In this document: positions 34,874-43,251 of the stretch, in pieces
Position numbering within the stretch: position 1 is the first letter of the stretch
Layout: every line of letters starts with the position of its first letter
From: Burkholderiales bacterium
Lineage (GTDB): Bacteria > Pseudomonadota > Gammaproteobacteria > Burkholderiales > Burkholderiaceae_C
NCBI GenBank assembly: GCA_016223165.1
Contig: JACRPO010000012.1
Coordinates: 124,001-188,000, forward strand
Direction: 5' to 3'
Length of the DNA: 64,000 nt
Program-made: the position numbers and the translations under genes
Notes under the pieces: generated by a model
What the model saw: only the letters and a program-made list of their open reading frames with translations
What the model was told of the DNA's origin: nothing
Databases searched by the model: none

Positions 34874-35623
34874 TCACAGCACCTTCGCTTCTTCCTTGAG
34901 CCGCTTGACGAGGTCGGCCACGTCGGCCACCTTGATGCCCGCCTTGCGCGCGGCGGGCTCGTCCACGCGCAGCGTGGTCGTGCGCGGGGCGAGGTCGAGG
35001 CCGAGTTCGGCCGCCTTCAGCACCTCGAGCGGCTTCTTCTTCGCCTTCATGATGTTGGGCAGCGTGATGAAGCGCGGCTCGTTCAGGCGCAGATCGGTGG
35101 TCACGGCCACCGGCAGCTTGAGCTTCAGGTTCTCCAGGCCGCCGTCGATCTCTCGAGTCACCAGCGCGGCGTCGCCCTCGACCTTTACCTTGGACACGAA
35201 GGTGGCCTGACCCCAGCCCATCAGGCCCGCAAACATCTGGCCGGCCTGCCCGGCGTCGTCGTCGATCGCCTGCTTGCCGAAGATCGCCATCTGCACGCCT
35301 TCCTTCGCGGCGACATGCTTCATCAGCTTGGCCACGGCCAGCGGCTCGAGCACGGCGTCGGTCTCGACCAGCACGCCGCGGTCAGCGCCGATCGCCATCG
35401 CGCTGCGCAGGGTCTCCTGGCAGCCGGCGGGGCCGCACGAGACGGCGATGATCTCGGTGGCGACGCCGGCTTCCTTCAGGCGCACCGCCTCTTCACAGGC
35501 GATCTCGTCGAATGGGTTCATCGACAGCTTCTGGCCGGCGAGGTCGACCCCCGAGCCATCGGATTTCACGCGGGCCTTGACGTTGTAGTCGAGCACCCGC
35601 TTCACAGCGACCAGGATCTTCAC
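34874..35623 (-). CDS. etfB: Electron transfer flavoprotein beta subunit EtfB (249 aa)
   Basis: Starts at GTG (35623), because the family N-terminus KILVAVKRVLDYNVKARVK follows directly; the longer frame upstream is the tetR gene in another frame. MNPFDEIACEEAVRLKEAG and the C-terminal signature around LPNIMKAKKKPLEV are present. The GTG overlaps the tetR stop (GTGA), so tetR, etfB and etfA are translationally linked. Confidence 0.96.
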   Translation of the reverse strand: MKILVAVKRVLDYNVKARVKSDGSGVDLAGQKLSMNPFDEIACEEAVRLKEAGVATEIIAVSCGPAGCQETLRSAMAIGADRGVLVETDAVLEPLAVAKLMKHVAAKEGVQMAIFGKQAIDDDAGQAGQMFAGLMGWGQATFVSKVKVEGDAALVTREIDGGLENLKLKLPVAVTTDLRLNEPRFITLPNIMKAKKKPLEVLKAAELGLDLAPRTTTLRVDEPAARKAGIKVADVADLVKRLKEEAKVL

Positions 35624-36306
35624 TTCAGGTTTTCTCCATCGAGGGAAAGGATAGAAAAGGCGCCCACCTCGCCGGCGGAATGCGGCCCCGCCGCGGCGGT
35701 GGCGAACGCGGCGCGCTCGCCCAGGTGCTCGTGCAGGCGAGGGAAAAGCAATTCGTACATGCGCAGCCCGAGGGCATCGACATCGAGCCGGCTGTCGCGG
35801 CGGTACCACTGGCCGGTCCAGTTCAACGCCCCCAGTGCGGCCTGGCGCACCAGCACCACGTCGCGGTGCACGAAACCCTGCGCGGCGGCGGCACCGAGCA
35901 CGCCGTCCCACAGATCCTCGTAGCCGTTGCGCCAGGCCAGCACGCGCTTCATGGCCGGTGCCGACAGGCTGCGCCACTCGTAGACGAGCACCATCAGCGC
36001 GTCCAGGTGCGGTCCGAGCAGCACGCCCAGGTGGCAGCGCACCATCGCCAGCAGCTTCTCAGGCATGCGCTGCTCGCGCTCGAGCCCGGCGCGCACGCGG
36101 TCGAACGCGTTGCGAATGCCCTCTTCCATCACGGCGACGAGGATTTCTTCCTTCGAGTTGAAGTGATAGAAGAGCGAGCCCGAGGTCATCGACACCGCTT
36201 CGGCGATCTGGCGCACCGACGTGCGCTCGTAGCCCGCGTGACGGAACAGGCGTGCGGCCGCCTGCAGAATCTCGCGCCGCCGATGACTGTCTGATTTCTC
36301 CGCCAT
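35620..36306 (-). CDS. TetR-family regulator of the acyl-CoA cluster (228 aa)
   Basis: N-terminal TetR helix-turn-helix (REILQAAARLFRHAGYERTS, then VRQIAEAVSMTSGSLFYHF) and a helical ligand domain with no named relatives I can assign. The ATG at 36306 is used; an upstream ATG at 36330 lies inside the operator. It is the first gene of the minus-strand operon and divides it from the carboxylase operon; the palindrome at 36322-36339 lies just upstream of its start. Probably responds to an acyl-CoA. Confidence 0.92.
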   Translation of the reverse strand: MAEKSDSHRRREILQAAARLFRHAGYERTSVRQIAEAVSMTSGSLFYHFNSKEEILVAVMEEGIRNAFDRVRAGLEREQRMPEKLLAMVRCHLGVLLGPHLDALMVLVYEWRSLSAPAMKRVLAWRNGYEDLWDGVLGAAAAQGFVHRDVVLVRQAALGALNWTGQWYRRDSRLDVDALGLRMYELLFPRLHEHLGERAAFATAAAGPHSAGEVGAFSILSLDGENLK

Positions 36307-36321
36307 GGCGTACACTGTATC

Positions 36322-36339
36322 AGCTAACAAGCGTTAGGT
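36322..36339. promoter_or_regulatory. Palindromic operator, copy 1
   Basis: AGCTAACAAGCGTTAGGT: one mismatch from the symmetric consensus ACCTAAC-N4-GTTAGGT. It lies between divergent tetR and the carboxylase operon. A second copy (62300-62317) lies in another divergent promoter of CoA genes, with 15 of 18 positions identical. Confidence 0.65.
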
Positions 36340-36355
36340 CGATAGTACAGCAGCC

Positions 36356-37975
36356 ATGGGCATCATCGAATCCAGCATCGACACGCAGTCGGATCGGTTC
36401 CGCCAACATCGCGCCGAGATGCAGGCGCTCCTCGACAGTTTCCGTGGCCTCGAAGCGCGCGTGCGCGACGCATCGAACGCGCTGGAGTCGCGCTTTCGCG
36501 CGCGCCAGCAGCTGCTCCCGCGGGAGCGCGTGTCGCTGCTGCTGGATCGCGGCTCGCCCTGGCTGGAGCTGTCCACACTGGCCGGCCTGCGCATGCACGA
36601 CGACGACGGCGAGAAGAACGTGCTGGGCGGCGCGCTGATCACCGGCATCGGCATCGTCGCCGGCATCCGCTGCATGGTCATCGCCTCCGACAGCGCGATC
36701 AAGGGCGGCACCATCACCCCGATGGGGCTGCGCAAGAGCCTGCGCGCCGAGGCGATCGCGCTGGAGAACCGGCTGCCGATCGTGCGGCTGGTCGAATCCG
36801 GCGGCGCCAACCTCATGCACGTGGGCGAGGTGTTCATCGAGGGCGGGCGCGGCTTCGCCAACCAGGCGCGCCTGTCGGCCGCGGGCATCCCGCAGGTCAC
36901 GGTGATGCACGGCCACTCGACCGCCGGAGGGGCCTACCTGCCCGGCATGTCCGACTACGTGATCATGGTGCGCGGCCGCGGCAAGGCCTTCCTTGCCGGG
37001 CCGCCGCTGCTGAAGGCCGCCACCGGCGAGATCGCCGGCGACGAGGAACTCGGAGGCGCCGAGATGCACACGCGCGTCTCCGGCGTGGCCGAGTACCTTG
37101 CCGAGGACGATGCCGACGGCATCCGCATCGCGCGCGACCTGCTGACCAGGCTGCCCTGGAACGAGCGGCCCGGCGGCGGCAGCGGCCGGCGTTGGCTGCC
37201 GCCGCGCTGTTCCGCCGAAGAGATCCTCGGCCTCGTGCCGCCCGACTACCGCCAGCCCTACGACGTGCGCGAGCTGCTGGCGCGGCTGATCGACGACTCC
37301 GACTTCCTCGACTTCAAGCCCGAGTACGGTGCAGCCACCGTCTGCGGCCACGGCGCGATCGAGGGCCAGCCCTGCGGCTTCATCGGCAACAACGGCCCGA
37401 TCGACCCGCAGGGCGCGAACAAGGCCACCCAGTTCATGCAGCTGTGCGAGCAGTCGGGCACGCCGCTGGTCTACCTGCAGAACACCACCGGCTTCATGGT
37501 CGGCAAGGAAGTCGAGCAGGCCGGCATGATCAAGCACGGCGCGAAGATGATCCAGGCCGTCACCAACTGCAAGGTGCCGCGCATCACGCTGATGATCGGC
37601 GCCTCGTTCGGCGCGGGCAACTACGGCATGTGCGGGCGCGCCTACGACCCGCAGTTCCTGTTCGCGTGGCCGAACGCGCGCGTCGCGGTGATGGGCGGCG
37701 AGCAGGCGGCGATGGTCATGCGCATCGTCACCGAAGAAAAAACGGCGCGCAGCGGCAAGCCTGCGCCCGAGGCGGCCTTGACGGCGATGCGCGAAGAGAT
37801 CCTGCAGCGCTTCGACATGGAATCCCATTCGTTGTTCGCCACCGCGCGGCTGTGGGACGACGGCATCATCGACCCGCGCGACACGCGCGCTGTGCTGGCG
37901 CTGGCGCTCGCGGTCTGCCGCGAAGGCCGCGCGCGCACCGTGCGGCCCAACAGCTTCGGCGTGGCGCGGATCTGA
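36356..37975 (+). CDS. Acyl-CoA carboxylase, carboxyltransferase subunit (539 aa)
   Basis: Crotonase-fold carboxyltransferase related to methylcrotonyl-CoA and geranyl-CoA carboxylase beta subunits. Landmarks: LLPRERVSLLLDRGSPWLEL, ESGGANLMHVGEVFIEGG, GHSTAGGAYLPGMSDYVIMV, and the acyl-CoA site region YLQNTTGFMVGKEVEQAG and GASFGAGNYGMCGRAYDPQF. It moves CO2 from carboxybiotin to an acyl-CoA. First gene of the plus-strand operon, 17 bases after the palindromic operator. Whether the substrate is methylcrotonyl-, geranyl- or another enoyl-CoA cannot be fixed here; the AtuA-family gene downstream favours a terpene-type route. Confidence 0.92.
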   Translation: MGIIESSIDTQSDRFRQHRAEMQALLDSFRGLEARVRDASNALESRFRARQQLLPRERVSLLLDRGSPWLELSTLAGLRMHDDDGEKNVLGGALITGIGIVAGIRCMVIASDSAIKGGTITPMGLRKSLRAEAIALENRLPIVRLVESGGANLMHVGEVFIEGGRGFANQARLSAAGIPQVTVMHGHSTAGGAYLPGMSDYVIMVRGRGKAFLAGPPLLKAATGEIAGDEELGGAEMHTRVSGVAEYLAEDDADGIRIARDLLTRLPWNERPGGGSGRRWLPPRCSAEEILGLVPPDYRQPYDVRELLARLIDDSDFLDFKPEYGAATVCGHGAIEGQPCGFIGNNGPIDPQGANKATQFMQLCEQSGTPLVYLQNTTGFMVGKEVEQAGMIKHGAKMIQAVTNCKVPRITLMIGASFGAGNYGMCGRAYDPQFLFAWPNARVAVMGGEQAAMVMRIVTEEKTARSGKPAPEAALTAMREEILQRFDMESHSLFATARLWDDGIIDPRDTRAVLALALAVCREGRARTVRPNSFGVARI

Positions 37976-37986
37976 GGGCGGCTGCA

Positions 37987-39963
37987 ATGCGAACCACCTT
38001 CCACAAGATCCTCGTCGCCAATCGCGGCGAGATCGCCTGCCGCGTGTTCCGCACCGCCCGCGCCCAGGGCTATCGAACGGTGGCCGTCTACAGCGAGGCC
38101 GACGCCGGTGCCTTGCATGTGCGGCAGGCCGACGAGGCGCTGTGCATCGGCCCGCCGCCGGTGCGCGAGAGCTACCTGAACGTCGAGGCGGTGTTGCGCG
38201 CAGCCGCCGCCAGCGGCGCCGATGCCATCCACCCCGGCTACGGCTTCCTGTCGGAGAACGCCGCCTTCGCGCGCGCGGTGCAGGAGGCGGGGCTGGTCTT
38301 CATCGGCCCCGACCCGCACGCCATCGAGCAGATGGGCAACAAGGCCGCCGCCAAGCGGCTGATGCTCGCCGCCGGCGTGCCCTGCGTGCCGGGCTACCAG
38401 GGCAGCGACCAGTCGGACGCCACCCTGCTGCGGCAGGCGCGCGAGATCGGCGCTCCGGTGATGGTGAAGGCGGCAGCCGGCGGCGGTGGCCGCGGCATGC
38501 GGCTCGTGCACGACCTCGACGACCTGCCTGACGCGCTGGCGCGCGCGCGCTCGGAAGCGGCCAACGCCTTCGGCTCCGACGAGCTGATCCTGGAGCGCGC
38601 GGTGATCGAGCCGCGGCACGTCGAGGTGCAGGTCTTCGGCGACCGCCACGGCCACGTCATCCACCTCGGCGAGCGCGACTGCTCCGTGCAGCGCCGGCAC
38701 CAGAAGGTGTTCGAGGAAGCGCCTTCGCCGGCCGTCGATGCCGCCCTGCGCGCGCGCATGGGCGCGGCGGCGGTCACAGCGGCGCGGGCCGTGGACTATG
38801 TCGGCGCCGGCACGGTGGAATTCCTGCTCGACCGCGAAGGCCGCTTCTACTTCCTCGAGATGAACACGCGGCTGCAGGTGGAGCACCCGGTCACCGAGTG
38901 CGTCACCGGGCTCGACCTGGTGGCTTGGCAGCTCGCGGTGGCGCGCGGCGAGCCGCTGCCCCTGGCGCAGGACGACGTGCGCCTGGCTGGGCACGCGATC
39001 GAGGTGCGGCTTTACGCCGAGGACCCGGCCGCCAACTTCCTGCCGCAGAGCGGCGCGGTGGCGCTGTGGCGGCCGCCCGCCGGCGCCGGCATCCGCGTCG
39101 AGCACGGCATCGCCCCCGCACAGGCGATCAGCCCGTTCTACGACCCGATGATCGCCAAGATCATCGCCCACGGCGCCACCCGCGACGAGGCGCGGCGCCG
39201 GCTTGCCGGCGCCCTGGCCGACACGCGCGTGCTGGGCCTGCCGACGAACCTTGGCTTCCTTGCCGACGCCACGGCGCACCCCGAATTCGCCGCGGGCGAG
39301 GCGACCACCGCCTTCATCGCCCGCCACTTCGGGCCGGAGCGGCTGCGCCCGGCGGTACCCGACAGCCGCACGCTCGCGGTAGCCGCAGCACTTTGGTTCG
39401 ACGCCACGTCGTTCCACGGCCCGCAGGCCGGCTTCCGCTCCAACGGGCCGGCGCGCTGGCCGCTCGTGCTCGGCGTGGGGGGGGCGCGGCAAGCCCTGCA
39501 CGTCACCATCGCCGGCCGCGGCCGGCTGCGCGTCGAGTGCCCCGACGGCGCCATGCACGCCGTCGACCTGCTCGACGCTGCCGGGCCCGCGAGGCGCCTG
39601 GCCATCGACGGGCTGCATGCCGATGCCGACGCGGTGTTCGCCGAGGGCCGGCTGCACCTGGCCTGGCAGGGCGCGGCCCATGCCGTCGACGACCTCACCC
39701 ACGCGCCGCCGTTGCGCGCCGACGCCGCCGGCGACTCTGCGGTGCGCGCGCCGATGAACGGGCGGCTGCTGGCGGTGCTGGTCGCGGTGGGCGAGCGCGT
39801 CGCCAAGGGGCAGCGCGTCGCCGTGCTCGAGGCGATGAAGATGGAGCACCAGCTGCTCGCCCGCCGCGACGGCATCGTCGAGCGCCTCGGCGCCGCGGTC
39901 GGCGAGCAGGTCGCCACACGCGCGGTGGTCGTCAAGCTCGCCGACGAGGCCGCCGCGGCCTGA
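37987..39963 (+). CDS. Acyl-CoA carboxylase, biotin carboxylase/BCCP subunit (658 aa)
   Basis: Start at 37987: FHKILVANRGEIACRVFRTA follows at once. Biotin carboxylase domain with ATP-grasp (KAAAGGGGRGMRLV, ERDCSVQRRHQKVFEEAPSP, FLEMNTRLQVEHPVTE), a middle linker, then a C-terminal biotinyl domain with VLEAMKMEHQLLA, whose Lys carries biotin. Partner of the carboxyltransferase 11 bases upstream. It depends on biotin, whose synthase gene lies at the end of the divergent operon. Confidence 0.95.
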   Translation: MRTTFHKILVANRGEIACRVFRTARAQGYRTVAVYSEADAGALHVRQADEALCIGPPPVRESYLNVEAVLRAAAASGADAIHPGYGFLSENAAFARAVQEAGLVFIGPDPHAIEQMGNKAAAKRLMLAAGVPCVPGYQGSDQSDATLLRQAREIGAPVMVKAAAGGGGRGMRLVHDLDDLPDALARARSEAANAFGSDELILERAVIEPRHVEVQVFGDRHGHVIHLGERDCSVQRRHQKVFEEAPSPAVDAALRARMGAAAVTAARAVDYVGAGTVEFLLDREGRFYFLEMNTRLQVEHPVTECVTGLDLVAWQLAVARGEPLPLAQDDVRLAGHAIEVRLYAEDPAANFLPQSGAVALWRPPAGAGIRVEHGIAPAQAISPFYDPMIAKIIAHGATRDEARRRLAGALADTRVLGLPTNLGFLADATAHPEFAAGEATTAFIARHFGPERLRPAVPDSRTLAVAAALWFDATSFHGPQAGFRSNGPARWPLVLGVGGARQALHVTIAGRGRLRVECPDGAMHAVDLLDAAGPARRLAIDGLHADADAVFAEGRLHLAWQGAAHAVDDLTHAPPLRADAAGDSAVRAPMNGRLLAVLVAVGERVAKGQRVAVLEAMKMEHQLLARRDGIVERLGAAVGEQVATRAVVVKLADEAAAA

Positions 39964-40002
39964 CACCTTGCGGACATCCCCGAACCCGACCCATCAGCGC
40001 CC

Positions 40003-41151
40003 ATGAGCACATCCAGCCCCTTCTACAGCGCCGAGCACGCCGCGTTCCGCGATGCGATGCGGCGCTTCGTCGCCCGCGAGGTCACCCCGCATGTCGAGCA
40101 GTGGGAGGCCGACGGCGCCTTCCCGCGCGAGCTCTACGCGAAAGCGGCCGAGATCGGCCTGCTCGGCCTGGGCTTTCCGGCCGAACTCGGCGGCAACGAC
40201 GGCGACCTGTTCATGACCATCGTCGCCAGCCAGGAGCTGGCGCGCTGCGGCGCCGGCGGCGTGCTCGCGAGCCTGATGTCGCACACCATCGGCTGCCCGC
40301 CGATCGTGCACGCAGGCTCCGAGGCGCTCCAGCGCAAGGTGCTGCCGGCGGTGTTGCGCGGCGAGAAGATCAGTGCGCTGGCGATCACCGAACCCTCGGG
40401 TGGCTCGGACGTGGCCAACCTGCGCACGACGGCGCGGCGCGACGGCGAGGACTACATCGTCAACGGGTCCAAGACCTTCATCACCTCGGGCATGCGCGCC
40501 GACTTCTACACCGTGGCCGTGCGCACCGGCGGCGCGGGGCCGGCGGGCGTGTCGCTGCTGCTCGTCGAGAAAGGCACGCCCGGCTTCACGCAGACGCCGC
40601 TGGCCAAGATGGGCTGGCTGTGCTCGGACACCGCGACGCTGCACTTCGACGCGGCGCGTGTGCCGGCCGCCAACCTGGTTGGCGCCGAGAACCAGGGCTT
40701 CAAGGCGATCATGCGCAACTTCAACCGCGAGCGTATCTTCCTCGCCGCGGGCGCCAACGGTTTCGCGCGCGTGTGCCTGGACGAGGCGCTCGCCTGGTCG
40801 CGCCAGCGCGAGATGTTCGGCGGCAAGCTGATCGACCAGCAGGTCACGCGCCACAAGCTGGCCGACATGGCGATGCGCATCGAGGCCACCCAGGCGCTGC
40901 TGGAACTGCTCGCCTGGCGCGTCGAGCAGGGCGACTCGCCGGTGGGCGAGATCTGCCTGCTGAAGAACCAGGCCACGCAGACCATGGCCTTCTGCGCCAG
41001 CGAGGCGGTGCAGCTGCACGGCGGCGCGGGCTTCATCCGTGGCGTCAAGGTCGAGCGCATCTACCGCGAGGTGAAGGTCAACGCCATCGGCGGCGGTGCC
41101 GAGGAAGTGATGCGCGATCTCGCGGCGCGCCAGCTCGGGTTCCAGGCATGA
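40003..41151 (+). CDS. Acyl-CoA dehydrogenase (382 aa)
   Basis: Complete acyl-CoA dehydrogenase: GFPAELGGNDGDLFMTIV, LAITEPSGGSDVANLRTTA, VNGSKTFITSGMRADFYTVA, and a C-terminal YREVKVNAIGGGAEEVM, the form seen in dehydrogenases that sit beside geranyl- or citronellyl-CoA-type carboxylases. It should make the enoyl-CoA for the carboxylase. Its stop overlaps the next gene (ATGA). Confidence 0.93.
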   Translation: MSTSSPFYSAEHAAFRDAMRRFVAREVTPHVEQWEADGAFPRELYAKAAEIGLLGLGFPAELGGNDGDLFMTIVASQELARCGAGGVLASLMSHTIGCPPIVHAGSEALQRKVLPAVLRGEKISALAITEPSGGSDVANLRTTARRDGEDYIVNGSKTFITSGMRADFYTVAVRTGGAGPAGVSLLLVEKGTPGFTQTPLAKMGWLCSDTATLHFDAARVPAANLVGAENQGFKAIMRNFNRERIFLAAGANGFARVCLDEALAWSRQREMFGGKLIDQQVTRHKLADMAMRIEATQALLELLAWRVEQGDSPVGEICLLKNQATQTMAFCASEAVQLHGGAGFIRGVKVERIYREVKVNAIGGGAEEVMRDLAARQLGFQA

Positions 41152-42299
41152 AACCCGCCGGCCTCGAGCGCAGCGCGCAGTCGGACGAACCGGGCGCGCT
41201 GGCGGGGCGCATGCTCGCCGCACTGCGCACCGCCCCGCCGGTGGGCCGCGATGGGCCGTTCCCCCAGGCCTGGTGGCAGCACCTCGCCGCGCAACGCCTG
41301 CTCGGCGTGGGTTTCGACCTCGACGGACGCGGCGCCCGCGCCGGCTGGCCGTCCATCGCGCGGCTGGGCGGCACGATCGCGCACGAGACGGGCAGCCTGG
41401 GCCTCGCGCTGGCGTGGCTGCTGCACGAGATGCTAGGCCGCTTCGTCATCGGACCGAACGCGCGCATCGACGGCCACCGGGCCCTGCTGCGCATGATGGC
41501 CGGCGGCCAGCGCATCGTCGGCCTGGCCGTCTCCGAGCCCGAGGCCGGCGCGCACCCGAAGCTGCTGCGCTGCACCGCGCGCCGGCACGGTGACGGCTGG
41601 CTGCTCGACGGCCGCAAGTCGTGGGTGAGCAACGGGCCCGCGGCCGACGTCTTCATCGTGCTCGCCGTCACCGGCGAGGCGGCCGGGCGCAAGCGCTTCG
41701 ACGCCTTCGTCGTCGAGCGCGGCCAGACGGGGCTGCTGGTGCAGGACGCAGCGGCGGCGGCGCTGGCGCCGCTCGGCCACGCGAGCCTGGTTTTCGATGC
41801 CTGCGTGGTATTCGACGCGCGCCGGCTCCACACCGATGGCGACGCGTTCGACGGCATCGCACGCCCGGTGCGCATCGTCGAGGACGCGCTGCTCGCCGCC
41901 ACGATGTGCGGCGCGATGCAGGCCGAGCTCGACACGCTGGCAGCCTGGTTGCGCAACACCCGGCCCGCGCCTGCGACGATCCGCCGCATCGGCGCGCTGC
42001 AGCTCGAACTGGTGGCGTTGCAGGCCCTGGCCGACGAGGCGGCGCGCCACCTCGAGCGGCATGGCCCCGATGCCGACCTCGCCCGCCTCACCGTGGGTGC
42101 ACGCATCCTGTTCGAGCGCTGGCAGTCGGGCTTCGAGGCCTTCGCCGCCACGCTCGACGACCTCGGCGACGCGCTGCGGCGCACGGCAAGCGATCTGCGC
42201 ACGGTGCTCGGCATTGCCCGCAGCGTCGGCGAGGCCCGCCAGCTGGACGCCGGTTCTTCCCTCCTCCAGCCCCGGAATACGCATGAAGTCCCTGCATGA
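41148..42299 (+). CDS. Acyl-CoA dehydrogenase-like protein (383 aa)
   Basis: ATG at 41148 overlaps the previous stop. The middle domain is recognisable (GLAVSEPEAGAHPKLLRCTA and LLDGRKSWVSNGPAADVFIV). The C-terminal domain is divergent and lacks a clear catalytic Glu motif and the usual QVHGG signature. It may be a non-catalytic partner of the preceding dehydrogenase, as in heteromeric dehydrogenases, or act on an unusual substrate. It overlaps the MoxR gene by 17 bases. Confidence 0.82.
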   Translation: MKPAGLERSAQSDEPGALAGRMLAALRTAPPVGRDGPFPQAWWQHLAAQRLLGVGFDLDGRGARAGWPSIARLGGTIAHETGSLGLALAWLLHEMLGRFVIGPNARIDGHRALLRMMAGGQRIVGLAVSEPEAGAHPKLLRCTARRHGDGWLLDGRKSWVSNGPAADVFIVLAVTGEAAGRKRFDAFVVERGQTGLLVQDAAAAALAPLGHASLVFDACVVFDARRLHTDGDAFDGIARPVRIVEDALLAATMCGAMQAELDTLAAWLRNTRPAPATIRRIGALQLELVALQALADEAARHLERHGPDADLARLTVGARILFERWQSGFEAFAATLDDLGDALRRTASDLRTVLGIARSVGEARQLDAGSSLLQPRNTHEVPA

Positions 42300-43251
42300 C
42301 ACCCACTTCGAGAGCGTTGACGTCATCGCGTCGCGCCTGTCCGACGTGGACTACATCGCCAGCCGGCAGCTCGCCACGGCGGTGTTTCTCGCCTTCAACC
42401 TCGAGAAGCCCGTGCTCGTCGAAGGGCCGGCCGGCGTCGGCAAGACCGAGCTCGCCAAGAGCATGGCCACCATCCTCGACGTGCCGCTCATCCGCATGCA
42501 GTGCTACGAGGGGCTCGACGAGTCCAAGGCGCTGTACGAATGGAAGTACGGCAAGCAGCTGCTGTACACGCAGCTGCTGAAGGACAAACTGGCCGAGCTG
42601 ATGCAGGGCGCCGTCGGGCTGGCGGCCTCGATTGAGAAGCTGCACGCGCACGACGACCTGTTCTTCTCCGAGCACTTCCTCGAGCCGCGCCCGCTGTACC
42701 AGGCGCTGCACCAGGAGCGCGGCTGCGTGCTGCTGATCGACGAGGTCGACAAGTCCGACCCCGAGTTCGAGGCCTTCCTGCTCGAGGTGCTGTCGGACTT
42801 CCAGGTCTCGGTGCCGGAGCTGGGCACGATCGCCGCCAAGGTCAAGCCGCTGGTCTTCCTCACCAGCAACAACACGCGCGAGATGAGCGACGCGCTCAAG
42901 CGCCGCTGCCTGCACCTGCACATCCCGTTCCCCGAGGCGATGGTCGAGCGGCGCATCCTCGAGCGGCGCGTGCCGGGGCTGTCGGAAAAGCTCAACCACG
43001 AGCTCGTCGCCTTCGTGCAGGCGGTGCGCGAGATGGACCTGAAGAAGCAGCCCTCGATCAGCGAGACCATCGACTGGGCCAAGACGCTGCTGCTGCTGAA
43101 CTCCGAGCACCTGAACCTGGACCTGGTGCGCGACACGCTCAACGTGTTCCTGAAGTTCGAGCAGGACATCGCCACCGCCGCCGAGCAGCTGCCCGCGCTG
43201 CTGGACAAGGCGCGCAAGAACGCGGAGTTCCCCCATGCAAGCCACGCTTGA
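42283..43251 (+). CDS. MoxR-type AAA+ ATPase (322 aa)
   Basis: Walker A GPAGVGKTELAKS (about residue 48), Walker B VLLIDEVDKSDPEFE, sensor SNNTREMSDALKRRC. MoxR ATPases work with VWA-domain partners as chaperones that mature or activate metalloenzymes and other complexes. ATG at 42283 lies inside the preceding gene; no separate promoter is seen. It overlaps the VWA gene by 17 bases, so the pair is translated together. Confidence 0.93.
   Translation: MKSLHDTHFESVDVIASRLSDVDYIASRQLATAVFLAFNLEKPVLVEGPAGVGKTELAKSMATILDVPLIRMQCYEGLDESKALYEWKYGKQLLYTQLLKDKLAELMQGAVGLAASIEKLHAHDDLFFSEHFLEPRPLYQALHQERGCVLLIDEVDKSDPEFEAFLLEVLSDFQVSVPELGTIAAKVKPLVFLTSNNTREMSDALKRRCLHLHIPFPEAMVERRILERRVPGLSEKLNHELVAFVQAVREMDLKKQPSISETIDWAKTLLLLNSEHLNLDLVRDTLNVFLKFEQDIATAAEQLPALLDKARKNAEFPHASHA

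Noticed and set aside
37642..39966. A 774-codon minus-strand frame opposite the biotin carboxylase gene
   Set aside because: Shadow frame with no domain; the plus strand encodes complete biotin carboxylase and BCCP motifs.
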